Shown here piece by piece: positions 1 to 6,515 of a stretch of DNA of 18,367 nucleotides; position 1 is the stretch's first letter, and each line of letters opens with the position of its first letter. The stretch is taken from NCBI GenBank assembly GCA_046541515.1, contig JBKHDD010000093.1, positions 1-18,367 of the forward strand, in the 5' to 3' direction. The notes beneath the pieces are model-generated. The model was not told the DNA's origin and did no database searches. It saw only the letters and a program-made list of their open reading frames with translations. Position numbers and translations under genes: made by a program. This DNA comes from CAYFVR01 sp046541515 (GTDB taxonomy: Bacteria; Desulfobacterota; Desulfobacteria; Desulfobacterales; Desulfococcaceae).

Positions 1-710
1 TCCAGCCGTTCCCGAACCGCGGTTTCCAACTCGGACAGATAGTCGGCGGCGCTCCAGGCCACCTTCCGATCCCCGATCCGGGCCTCGATGCCCAGAATCA
101 GGTCGGCGTCGGTTTCCACGTCCAGTTCGTCGACGGAAACGCCCAATGCCTCGGCCAGCCGTTCCCGGTTCTCGGTTCCCAGGTCGAAGCCGGTTCGCAC
201 AAGGATATTCCCCTCGCCGCTTTCCAGTTCCGTCTCCTTCAGCCGCTCCAGAAACCGGCGCGCGGCCTGGTCCTGGAGGTCGGCGTCGGCCAGGTCGGCC
301 AGCACCTTTCGGCAGACGGCGAAGACCCGCTCGCCGGCGGTGTTCCGAAGATCGCGGAGCAGCGCCGCCCGGTCCTGGCGGAGGGCCCGACGCCACTGGT
401 CCCGTTTCCGGTCCACGTTTTTTCGGGCCTGGTCGATCAGCTCGTTCCGCCGTTCTTCGGCGGCCTCGCGGGCCTTTTCCAGCTCCGCCTCGCGTTTCTC
501 TTCCAGCTCCCGTTGTTGCTCCCGGTATTTCGCCAGGGTCTCCTCGGCCGTTTTTTCCCGCTCCTTGGCCGATTCCAGCCGGGAGCGAATTCGTTCTTCC
601 CGGGCGTCCATGGCGTTCAATATCCGGTCGTAGAGGAAATGCTTGAGCAGGGCCATCAGGATCAGGAAATTGACGATCTGGGCGATAACCGTGATCGGAT
701 CGATCAACAT
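1..710 (-). CDS. atpF: N-ATPase b subunit (b-delta-like fusion), partial
   Basis: Peripheral-stalk subunit of the membrane ATPase, linking the F0 a/c complex to the F1 head. The frame is open from the ATG at 710 to base 1 (236 codons), so the C-terminus is outside the window. Residues 1-27 form the single N-terminal membrane segment, starting MLIDPITVIAQIVNFLIL. Residues about 35-125 are a highly charged coiled coil rich in E, R, K and A. Residues about 166-233 resemble the C-terminus of the delta/OSCP subunit, with an ILGIEARIGD stretch like the GGI..RIGD motif of delta. N-ATPase operons lack a separate delta gene, so a b-delta fusion fits (family knowledge plus inference). It starts 43 bases after the atpE stop, with GGGAG just upstream. 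The downstream atpA expected next is not in the window. Confidence 0.9.
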   Translation of the reverse strand, partial: MLIDPITVIAQIVNFLILMALLKHFLYDRILNAMDAREERIRSRLESAKEREKTAEETLAKYREQQRELEEKREAELEKAREAAEERRNELIDQARKNVDRKRDQWRRALRQDRAALLRDLRNTAGERVFAVCRKVLADLADADLQDQAARRFLERLKETELESGEGNILVRTGFDLGTENRERLAEALGVSVDELDVETDADLILGIEARIGDRKVAWSAADYLSELETAVRERL

Positions 711-753
711 GGCCGCTCCCGGGACGGATGTTGGGCCGGTTTCCGCTTCATGG

Positions 754-1032
754 TTATCCTCCGGCCTGTTGCAGCGCGTAATCCCAGAAGGGATTGGCGA
801 AAATCAGAATCATGGAAATCACGAAGCAGTAGATGGCCGTGGATTCGATCATGGCCAGCCCCACGAACAGGGTGCGGGTGATGGTGTTGGTTTCGTCGGG
901 CTGCTGGGCCATGGCGCTCAGGGCGCTGGCCACGGCGCGGCCCTCGCCCAGGGCCGGCCCGATGGCGCCGATGCCGATGGTCAGGCCGGAGGTGATGACC
1001 GAGGCCAGCGCGACGATGCTGACAAGATCCAT
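754..1032 (-). CDS. atpE: N-ATPase c subunit (rotor ring)
   Basis: A 92-aa two-helix hairpin that oligomerises into the ion-carrying rotor ring. Helix 1 has the glycine-rich face GIGAIGPALGEG (residues 20-31). Helix 2 holds MIESTAIY with the essential carboxylate E63. Residues E63, S64, T65 and Y68 match the Na+-ligand pattern EST..Y of the Ilyobacter-type c subunit. However, the Gln of helix 1 in that protein is here E30, giving two carboxylates per subunit, a feature of N-type rings. Ion choice therefore cannot be fixed from sequence alone. The loop has the usual polar QQPDE. The start ATG follows the atpB stop directly (TGAATG), with AAAGGAG inside the end of atpB as ribosome site. It sits between atpB and atpF, the normal F0 order. 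Confidence 0.96.
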   Translation of the reverse strand: MDLVSIVALASVITSGLTIGIGAIGPALGEGRAVASALSAMAQQPDETNTITRTLFVGLAMIESTAIYCFVISMILIFANPFWDYALQQAGG

Positions 1033-1734
1033 TCAGTTTTCTCCTTTCGTGGCGGTTTCCCGGCGGGCTTTCATCGCCGACGCGATATAGACGGCCGCCA
1101 GCACCGCGAAGATATAGGCCTGGATAACCCCGGTGAGCAGCCCCAGCAGCCGCATGAGGATGGGGAAGAAAAAGGGGGCGACCGCCAGCAGGATGGCGAC
1201 GATTTTCGTGCCGCTCATCAGGTTGCCGAACAGCCGCACCGCCAAGGCCAGGGTCCGGGACAGCTCGCCCATGACGTTGAAGGGCAGCATGAAGACGTTG
1301 GGCCGGACGTACTGCCGCAGATAGCCGATCAGTCCCCGGTCCCGAATGCCGAACAGCGGCACCGACACGAAGACGCAAATGGCCAGCCCCGCCGTGGTGG
1401 ACAGCGAGGCGGTGGGCGACACGTATCCGGGAACCACCGTCAGCAGGTTGCAGATCAGAATGAAGAGGAACAAGGTGCCCAAAAAGGGCAGAAATCGGCC
1501 CGGCTGTTGGTTCGTGATCTCCTCGATCTGGTCGCGGACGCCGGTCACCACCACTTCCAGCAGGTTCTGCCACCGGGGAATCCGCTCGGAATCGGACAGC
1601 TTGCGGGTGACGAGCCACGATCCGCCCACCATGAGCAGCATGACGCCCCAGGTGTAGACCAGGGTGGCGTTGATTTCCAAAGGTCCCCGGGACCAGAGCA
1701 CCACCGCGTCCGGGCTGATGTCTTTCAAATCCAT
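1033..1734 (-). CDS. atpB: N-ATPase a subunit
   Basis: The F0 stator channel subunit, 233 aa, polytopic in the inner membrane. It forms the two ion half-channels against the c ring. Hydrophobic segments lie at about 24-42, 80-101, 112-130, 177-199 and 200-221. The conserved helix carries the essential arginine in LALAVRLFGNLMSG (R167), followed by GVIQAYIFAVLAAVYI, the typical C-terminal signature of the family. The proline-rich loop VPGYVSPTASLSTT is also family-typical. Length is close to usual for short bacterial a subunits. The ATG at 1734 lies just after the atpR stop, and the stop TGA abuts the atpE start. Identification is secure; N-type assignment rests on the atpQ/atpR context. Confidence 0.96.
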   Translation of the reverse strand: MDLKDISPDAVVLWSRGPLEINATLVYTWGVMLLMVGGSWLVTRKLSDSERIPRWQNLLEVVVTGVRDQIEEITNQQPGRFLPFLGTLFLFILICNLLTVVPGYVSPTASLSTTAGLAICVFVSVPLFGIRDRGLIGYLRQYVRPNVFMLPFNVMGELSRTLALAVRLFGNLMSGTKIVAILLAVAPFFFPILMRLLGLLTGVIQAYIFAVLAAVYIASAMKARRETATKGEN

Positions 1735-1738
1735 GGAA

Positions 1739-2068
1739 TCAGACCTTTCCGTTGGCCGGGGCGGCGGTTCCCTCCGGAATCGGCCCCAGCCGCCTGGCCA
1801 TGACGCGGCGGACGATCAGCAGCCCCGCCACCGCGGCCAGCAGCCGCTCCCAGGCGGAACCGGCCAAGAGATAAAGCAGCGCGACCGTCAGACCGGTGCG
1901 CAGGAACTGACTGGCCAGCAGCAATGCCACCGGGTTTTTCCGCTCCCCGATCCGGCGGACGGTCCACCAGAGGCCGCCGAAATGGAAAAGGCCGATCCCG
2001 GCACCGCCGACCAGGGCGAGCGCGATTTGGATCAGGCCGATCGGATCGATCCGGCCCATCTGTTCCAT
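1739..2068 (-). CDS. atpR: N-ATPase accessory membrane protein AtpR
   Basis: A 109-aa membrane protein. Hydrophobic stretches at about 11-35, 46-68 and 73-88 suggest three membrane segments, with polar ends and a C-terminal tail rich in A, P and G. Position between atpQ and atpB, size and topology match AtpR, a subunit found only in N-ATPase operons and believed to act in F0 assembly (c-ring formation) rather than catalysis. The stop TGA is four bases from the atpB ATG. The start ATG at 2068 overlaps the atpQ stop by one base. No enzymatic motif is visible. The name rests mainly on operon position plus the membrane pattern. Confidence 0.87.
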   Translation of the reverse strand: MEQMGRIDPIGLIQIALALVGGAGIGLFHFGGLWWTVRRIGERKNPVALLLASQFLRTGLTVALLYLLAGSAWERLLAAVAGLLIVRRVMARRLGPIPEGTAAPANGKV

Positions 2069-2445
2069 CAGGGGAAATCCTCCGGACGGCGGGCCGCTTC
2101 TCCCTCCCGCCGCACCCAGAACCAGGCCATGGCGCAGCCGCAGACCACGCCGACGAAGAGCAGCATGAGGGTCCAGGAGCGGGGACCGGGGAACGCCTTG
2201 TCGAGCCAGACGCCCAGCAGCGCGCCGAGCACCGAGGGAATGGCCACCGACCAGCCCACGAGGCCGAACATGCCCAGGCCGAACCAGGGGCCCCGGTCGC
2301 CTTCCCGCTTCGCCCGGAGCTTTCGGGACTGGCGGCGGGCGATCCGGTCGGCGAATTCCCGGTCGGGGTCGCGGCGGCCGGAATCCCGTCGATCGGAATC
2401 CCGTTGATTGGAATCGCGTCGATCGGAAGCGCGTCGGCCGGCCAT
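2068..2445 (-). CDS. atpQ: N-ATPase accessory protein AtpQ (AtpI/AtpZ-like)
   Basis: A 125-aa protein with a very basic N-terminal half and two membrane helices (about 52-79 and 89-110), the layout of the AtpI/AtpZ-type ATPase gene 1 family. The second helix region contains GALLGVWLDKAF, a glycine-rich pattern common in that family. Residues about 5-30 are five imperfect pentapeptides of the RDSxR type, coded by a 15-bp tandem DNA repeat, so the tail length is probably variable. The RD repeats then run into a DRxxRRQSRKL basic stretch. The start ATG at 2445 overlaps the atpC stop by one base (TGATG), implying coupled translation. AtpI-type proteins are thought to help c-ring assembly or Mg2+ handling. 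Confidence 0.87.
   Translation of the reverse strand: MAGRRASDRRDSNQRDSDRRDSGRRDPDREFADRIARRQSRKLRAKREGDRGPWFGLGMFGLVGWSVAIPSVLGALLGVWLDKAFPGPRSWTLMLLFVGVVCGCAMAWFWVRREGEAARRPEDFP
2379..2439. repeat. 15-bp tandem repeat inside atpQ
   Basis: Four in-frame 15-bp units on the plus strand, each close to GGAATCCCGTCGATC, at 2380-2394, 2395-2409, 2410-2424 and 2425-2439. A decayed fifth unit lies at 2365-2379. They code the RDSxR pentapeptides at the N-terminus of AtpQ. A repeat unit of five codons preserves frame when copies are gained or lost. Confidence 0.85.
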
Positions 2446-2843
2446 CAGCGCCCCCGTCCGCTTTGCAGTTCCAGAAATCGGCGCACGAATCCCGCCTCCA
2501 CCTTGGCGGCGGCGGAGCGGGCTCGCCGTTCCCGATCGTCCAGCACCTCGAATTCCTCGGCCACCGTCCGTTGCAAATCCTCCAGCTCCGGTCCGCGCAC
2601 CGCCCGCCGGGTGGAAACGTGGACGTCCGCCCCGCGTTTCACGAGAGTTCCGGTGTCCACGGCCAGGTAAACCGTTTCGCCGTCTTCGTTCTCGAAGTGG
2701 AGAATCCCCGGGTCCAGCGCGGCCACCATGTCGAGATGGCGGGGCAGGAGGGTGAACGAACCGCCCCCGCCCTCGGCGCCGATTCGGGCGGCCGGTTCGT
2801 CCACCGCCACCCGGGTGGGCAGCAGAATCCGCAGGTTCATCAT
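2445..2843 (-). CDS. atpC: ATP synthase epsilon subunit (N-ATPase type)
   Basis: A 132-aa central-stalk subunit of F1. The N-terminal beta-sandwich (about 1-88) contains GSFTLLPRHLDMVAAL, matching the family GxxGILPxHxP region with a glycine-rich insertion just before it (AEGGGG). It is followed by ETVYLAVDTGTLVKRGADVHV. The C-terminal part (about 95-131) is a helical, charged tail with DDRERRARSAAAKVEAGFVRRFLELQ. Start choice: tandem ATGs at 2843 and 2840. The first overlaps the atpD stop as ATGA and has GGAGG seven bases upstream, so it is preferred. It lies second in the operon after atpD, as in N-ATPases; in ordinary F-ATPase operons atpC is last. Confidence 0.94.
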   Translation of the reverse strand: MMNLRILLPTRVAVDEPAARIGAEGGGGSFTLLPRHLDMVAALDPGILHFENEDGETVYLAVDTGTLVKRGADVHVSTRRAVRGPELEDLQRTVAEEFEVLDDRERRARSAAAKVEAGFVRRFLELQSGRGR

Positions 2844-4231
2844 GATTCCGCCTCCAAGATGTCGCCGATCATGTAGAGTTTCCGCTCGCCCACCTCCGCG
2901 AATTCGTCGTTCAGAATCCGTTCGCAGCCGGTCAGCGTGTCTTCCAGGGAGACGGTGCGGCCTTCCAGCCCGGTGAACGCCTCGGTGACGAAGAAGGGCT
3001 GGGTGAGGAACCGTTCCAGCCGCCGGGCCCGGCGCACCGTGGCCCGGTCGTTCCGGGAGAGTTCCTCGATGCCGAGCATGGCGATGATGTCCTTGAGGTC
3101 CTCGTATTCGGACAAGGTGCTTCGAACCGCCTGGGCGATCTCGTAATGGCGTTCCCCCACGATGTGGGGCACCAGCATGTTGGAATTGGACTGGAGCGGG
3201 TCCACCGCCGGATAGAGCCCCTCGCTGGCCCGTTTTCGGGAGAGGACGATGGAGGCGGAAAGGTGGCCGAAGGCGTGGACGGCGGCCGGGTCGGTGAAAT
3301 CGTCCGCCGGCACGTAGACCGCCTGGACCGAGGTGATGGCGCCGGATTGGGTGTTGCAGATGCGCTCCTCCAGCCCGGCCAGCTCGGTGGCCAGGGTGGG
3401 CTGATAGCCCAGGCGCGAGGGCAGACGACCCATGAGGCCGGAAACCTCCATGCCCGCCTGGATGAAGCGGAAGATGTTGTCGATGAGCAGCAGCACGTCC
3501 CGGCCCAGGTCGTCGCGCAGATATTCCGCCATGGTCAGGGCCGCGTGACCCACCCGGAACCGGGCCCCGGGCGGCTCGTTCATCTGGCCGAAGAGCATGA
3601 CCGTCTGGTCCAGCACCCCGGCTTCGTCCATCTCGCGGTACAGCTCCTCGCCCTCCCGGCACCGTTCCCCGATGCCGCAGAAGAGGCTGGAACCTTCGTG
3701 TTCGCCCACCATGTTGTGGATCATTTCCATGATGAGAACGGTTTTGCCCACCCCCGCGCCGCCGAAGAGCCCGGTCTTCCCGCCCCGTTCCAGGGGGGAG
3801 AGCAGGTCGAGCACCTTGAGGCCGGTTTCGAAGACCTCGGTTCCGACCGACTGGCGGTCCAGGGATGCGGGCGGCTGGTGGATGGAGCGGCGCTCGGCCT
3901 CGTCCAGGGGTTCGCGCCGGTCGATGGGCTCGCCAAAGACGTTGAAGGCCCGGCCCAGCAGCTCCTTTCCCACGGGAACCTTGAGCGGTCCTCCGGTGTC
4001 CCGGGCCGTTTCGCCGTGGGCCAGCCCCTGGGTGTCCGTGAGGCCGATGCAGCGGACGGTGTCGTCGGAGACGTGGGCGATGACTTCCAGCACCGCCTCG
4101 CCGGCCTCGATTAGCGTGTGGATCGGCGGGAGCCTGGCCGGAAACCGAACGTCCACCACGCCGCCGCGGATCGATCGCACCGCGCCCTCCCGGCGCTTGG
4201 CGTCGGACGAATTTCGAGGCGCGTCCTTCAT
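2840..4231 (-). CDS. atpD: ATP synthase beta subunit (N-ATPase type)
   Basis: Catalytic F1 subunit, 463 aa, normal length. The beta-barrel domain covers about 15-90. The P-loop is GGAGVGKT (157-164). The catalytic GER motif (E189, R190) sits in CGIGERCREGEELYREM. The Walker B strand is DVLLLIDNIFR (245-255). The ATPase alpha/beta signature PAVDPLQSNS is at 341-350. The lever that contacts gamma/epsilon, DELSEED in E. coli, reads EELSRND here (389-395), with fewer acidic residues. The ATG at 4231 has GGAGG a few bases upstream. Being first in an operon followed by atpC, atpQ and atpR marks it as the N-type ATPase. About 340 bases separate it from the divergent gene to its right, so the operon promoter should be there. 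Confidence 0.97.
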   Translation of the reverse strand: MKDAPRNSSDAKRREGAVRSIRGGVVDVRFPARLPPIHTLIEAGEAVLEVIAHVSDDTVRCIGLTDTQGLAHGETARDTGGPLKVPVGKELLGRAFNVFGEPIDRREPLDEAERRSIHQPPASLDRQSVGTEVFETGLKVLDLLSPLERGGKTGLFGGAGVGKTVLIMEMIHNMVGEHEGSSLFCGIGERCREGEELYREMDEAGVLDQTVMLFGQMNEPPGARFRVGHAALTMAEYLRDDLGRDVLLLIDNIFRFIQAGMEVSGLMGRLPSRLGYQPTLATELAGLEERICNTQSGAITSVQAVYVPADDFTDPAAVHAFGHLSASIVLSRKRASEGLYPAVDPLQSNSNMLVPHIVGERHYEIAQAVRSTLSEYEDLKDIIAMLGIEELSRNDRATVRRARRLERFLTQPFFVTEAFTGLEGRTVSLEDTLTGCERILNDEFAEVGERKLYMIGDILEAES

Positions 4232-4570
4232 CGGGCGGCCTCCGAGGGCGGGAGCGACGGCGAAACGAACCCCAAGTGAATGTCGCGGAGAAATGTCCAG
4301 ATCATGCGGGGGATGATTGCAGGCGGGGCGGAGAGGGAAAATGGGGCGAAACCTGTATTCCGACGCCGCGCGATCCCTTACTTTCCCGGCCCGTCCCGGG
4401 GCTTTCGACCGGAACCTCCAGAAGGCGATGGGGCGGGGTCTTTCCGGCTAATGGCCATCCGGGCGGGGAATACAGGGTTTTCCTTATTCCAAATTTGCCT
4501 GTGATCCCGGTAGGTTTGGAGGGAATGACGGACAAGGGTCTGGAACCTCGACACCGGAGGAGGACGAACC
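4232..4570. other. Divergent intergenic region, N-ATPase operon promoter expected
   Basis: This 339-base stretch lies between the minus-strand atpD start and the plus-strand gene at 4571. Short ORFs here show no protein-like composition and overlap on several frames. Both flanking genes start outward, so promoters for both are expected, but no -35/-10 pair stands out. The most AT-rich part is around 4472-4500, nearer the plus-strand gene. No tRNA, clear terminator or long repeat was seen. Confidence 0.5.
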
Positions 4571-4960
4571 ATGAGTGAAACGCAGTGGTATTTGGAACAG
4601 ATGGCGGAGCATCTGAAGAGCTGGAGCCAGCGGGTGGACGATCTCAAGTCGGAGCTGACCCAGCCCCAGGCGGAGGAAGGCCGCCAGGCCTACATCGATC
4701 AGATGGCGGAATATCTGGACGGTTGGACCCGGCGAATGAAGGACATCGAGGGGAAACTCGCTTCGGATGACGCGGGTGGCGATTCGCCCGGCGCCCACCA
4801 TTTCCAAAAGGTATTGGATAAGCAACGGGAAGTGGAGAGTCGGCTTCAGGGAATGCGAAAAGCCGGAGAGGGAGAGTTCGGCGAGCGACGGAAGTCCATG
4901 GAAAACGCCATCGGCGGGTTGAATGAAGCCTTCCGGGAGGCGCTGGTCTACTATAAATAG
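4571..4960 (+). CDS. Small coiled-coil protein, unknown function
   Basis: A 129-aa soluble, highly charged, mostly helical protein; no catalytic motif and no signal peptide. It carries an internal duplication: residues 7-29 (YLEQMAEHLKSWSQRVDDL and on) match residues 41-63 (YIDQMAEYLDGWTRRMKDI and on) with a 34-residue period. Tryptophans W18 and W52 and the QMAE core sit at equivalent places. The C-terminal half (about 77-129) is another helical stretch ending EALVYYK. GGAGGAGG upstream supports the ATG at 4571. It is divergent from the N-ATPase operon. It resembles the general class of small stress-response or b-subunit-like coiled-coil proteins, but I do not recognise a named family and assign no function. 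Confidence 0.8.
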   Translation: MSETQWYLEQMAEHLKSWSQRVDDLKSELTQPQAEEGRQAYIDQMAEYLDGWTRRMKDIEGKLASDDAGGDSPGAHHFQKVLDKQREVESRLQGMRKAGEGEFGERRKSMENAIGGLNEAFREALVYYK

Positions 4961-5165
4961 AACCCTCGGAACCCGGACGGCGGCCGGGCTGGGTCCGCGG
5001 AGCGTCGGAGGCTTGAAATTTCTCGCGGGAGCGGCGGGAACGGGTTCCGGCCACTTCCCGTGTTCACCGCCGACTTTCCACTCCGCCGCCGCGTCAATCC
5101 AGGCGCGGCCGCCGCTCCTTCACCTTCATCCGTCTGTGGCAACACGCCGGGCTGATGCACACGCG
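4961..5165. other. Convergent intergenic region containing a duplicated gene end
   Basis: Between the plus-strand gene ending at 4960 and the minus-strand gene ending at 5166. It holds copy 1 of a 38-bp direct repeat (5091-5128) matching the 3' end of the neighbouring gene. The rest is GC-rich with no convincing ORF or T-tracted terminator. Confidence 0.6.
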
Positions 5166-5200
5166 TCAATCCAGGCGCGGCCGCCGCTCCTTCACCTTCA
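5091..5200. repeat. Perfect 38-bp direct repeat, period 72 bp
   Basis: Two identical 38-base copies at 5091-5128 and 5163-5200, beginning GCGTCAATCCAGGCGCGG and ending CTTCACCTTCA, with a 34-base spacer. The second copy contains the last 11 codons and stop of the DUF4174-like gene read on the minus strand. The first copy lies just beyond that stop, so the gene end has been duplicated downstream. Confidence 0.95.
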
Positions 5201-5630
5201 GTTCTCGCTGCCGCATGGGCATGCCGTCGATCAGGGTGAAGATTTCCGCAAGGTCGAACTGGTCTTCGCGGCGGTATTTGATGCCGCTGTCCTTCCCGAC
5301 GACGATGACCGTAAACTGTTCGCCGGCCGGATTGTACTTTTCGCGGATGGCGTCGTAATCGAATTCGTCGGCGCGTTTCCAGTTTGAGCGGACGGCGTCG
5401 CCGGTTGGCGGAATAATGAAATAGAGCATGTCGCGATCGTCCAGTTCCGCCTCCAGCTTGTCGAAGTGATCCACAACGCGCTCTTCAAAATCCGCGGGCG
5501 CGCCGGGCCGGGTGAACACCAGCAACAGCCGGTTTTCCCACTGAAATTCCTTAAAGTGGACTTTGTTTTCCTGGGCGACGCAACCCGTCGCCAAAGCCAG
5601 CGCCAATGTCATGCCCAGCATTCGCGGCAT
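5166..5630 (-). CDS. DUF4174-like putative lipoprotein
   Basis: A 154-aa protein with an export signal: residues 4-16 are hydrophobic (LGMTLALALATG) and end at C17 in a lipobox-like LATGC, so a lipid-anchored envelope protein is likely. The mature part starts with FQWENRLLLVF and continues with a ...LDDRDMLYFIIP strand. This matches the pattern of the DUF4174 family, a thioredoxin-like domain that lacks the CxxC active site. It then has FTVIVVGKDSGIKYRRED and a FTLIDGMPMRQ segment near the C-terminus. No catalytic cysteines are present, so a redox role is not supported. GGGAGAAAG lies before the ATG at 5630. It is the last of three minus-strand genes, 79 bases after the PPC gene. The family assignment is from memory of the motif pattern. 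Confidence 0.82.
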   Translation of the reverse strand: MPRMLGMTLALALATGCVAQENKVHFKEFQWENRLLLVFTRPGAPADFEERVVDHFDKLEAELDDRDMLYFIIPPTGDAVRSNWKRADEFDYDAIREKYNPAGEQFTVIVVGKDSGIKYRREDQFDLAEIFTLIDGMPMRQRELKVKERRPRLD

Positions 5631-5709
5631 GGTCTTTCTCCCGTTTTCGGTTCTCTCGGATCGCTTGGGTGGGATCGCCGGGCGACGGGGCGGATGGATT
5701 CCAGGGCGA

Positions 5710-6153
5710 TCAGGGCCGCAGGAGTTTCAGCCCCACCCCCGGGTCCATGGCCCGGACCGCCGAGGTTTCGGCGATTTCCCACATCACCACCTCCATCACC
5801 TGCCAAACGCGCACGCCTTCCCGAATGCAGCCCACCCGGGCCTCGGCGTCCCGGCCGCAGGCCATGTGCATGTGCAGCAGCGGATTTCCGTCTTCGTCCG
5901 GGAACAGCGTTCCGGTCCCCGCCACCTCGTGAACGTCGTCCAGCTCCCGCACCATGGGCGTCACCGGGGACTTCCGGCCCTCCTTCGGCCCCACCACCAG
6001 ACGGCTTGCCCGATCGGCGCCGCCGACGATCACCATGGCGGCCGCACGCACGCCTTGCTCCCGCGCGAAATTCTCGATGCATTCGTGCACCACGTCGCCG
6101 TCTTCCAGCCGAATCACAAACACGCGCCCCATGCGGGCTTCGGAAAATTTCAT
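5710..6153 (-). CDS. PPC-domain (DUF296) protein
   Basis: A 147-aa protein with the whole PPC/DUF296 fold, found alone in bacteria and with AT-hooks in plant DNA-binding proteins. The first strand is MGRVFVIRLEDGDVVHECIENFAREQGVR. The middle has AAMVIVGGADRASRLVVG, and the metal-site region is LLHMHMACGRD, with the paired histidines seen in prokaryotic members. It ends EVVMWEI...VGLKLL. No AT-hook is visible, so DNA binding is not implied. Bacterial roles are mostly unknown. The ATG at 6153 has GGGAGGAAA upstream and overlaps the stop of the preceding 121-aa gene by 4 nt (ATGA). This indicates co-transcription and coupled translation; a longer frame upstream belongs to that other gene's shadow. 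Confidence 0.88.
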   Translation of the reverse strand: MKFSEARMGRVFVIRLEDGDVVHECIENFAREQGVRAAAMVIVGGADRASRLVVGPKEGRKSPVTPMVRELDDVHEVAGTGTLFPDEDGNPLLHMHMACGRDAEARVGCIREGVRVWQVMEVVMWEIAETSAVRAMDPGVGLKLLRP

Positions 6154-6515
6154 CGGTTTCCTCCCTCGTGGGCCCGGGCTTCCGGGGGCATCGGATTCCA
6201 GACCGGCGCGGTGCGGCATCGCAGCCGCCCGTTTACGCCGGTCACCCGAAGGTAGGCCGTCCGGAAATCGGGGTGGTAGGATTGAAAGGTCTCGACGTCG
6301 GATTTGTGGAGAAACGAGGCCTGCCATCCGTTGGCCTGGGTCCCCGCCCCGGTGCGGCTGGCCAGAACGATATAGTCTTCCGGATTTCGATACAACTCCG
6401 GGCAGCCCCCCGGGTCGGATTCGGCGTCCCAGTGGGGCTTCTGGAAAAAGCGGCGAATGTCCCGCCGGCAGGGTTCCGGCAACTCGTCCAAATGGATGCG
6501 TTTCATCTTGTCCAT
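6150..6515 (-). CDS. Conserved-looking protein of unknown function (121 aa)
   Basis: A 121-aa soluble protein that I do not recognise. It starts MDKMKRIHLDELPEPCRRDI, then has an aromatic middle (GWQASFLHKSDVETFQSYHP, about 68-87) and a beta-like AYLRVTGVNGRLRC stretch. Cysteines are C16, C38 and C100; there is no CxxC pair and no membrane segment. The frame extends upstream to 6647, but those residues are proline- and arginine-rich and look like noise. The ATG at 6515 has GAGG seven bases away, inside the palindrome GAGGATCCTC, and is preferred. It overlaps the PPC-domain gene by 4 nt, so the two products are probably made together and may act together. Confidence 0.75.
   Translation of the reverse strand: MDKMKRIHLDELPEPCRRDIRRFFQKPHWDAESDPGGCPELYRNPEDYIVLASRTGAGTQANGWQASFLHKSDVETFQSYHPDFRTAYLRVTGVNGRLRCRTAPVWNPMPPEARAHEGGNR

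Noticed and set aside
88..881. Several long plus-strand frames over the ATPase genes
   Set aside because: They are antisense to atpF, atpE and atpB, have low-complexity serine/arginine or proline content, and arise from the high GC third codon positions.
3146..4114. 322-residue plus-strand frame
   Set aside because: Exactly antisense to atpD, whose motifs are unmistakable.
4276..4578. Small frames in the atpD upstream region
   Set aside because: No protein-like composition and no good ribosome site; they overlap one another in several phases.
4974..5010. Possible terminator after the coiled-coil gene
   Set aside because: A CGGAC/GTCCG pairing exists but with no T-tract, so it is not supported.
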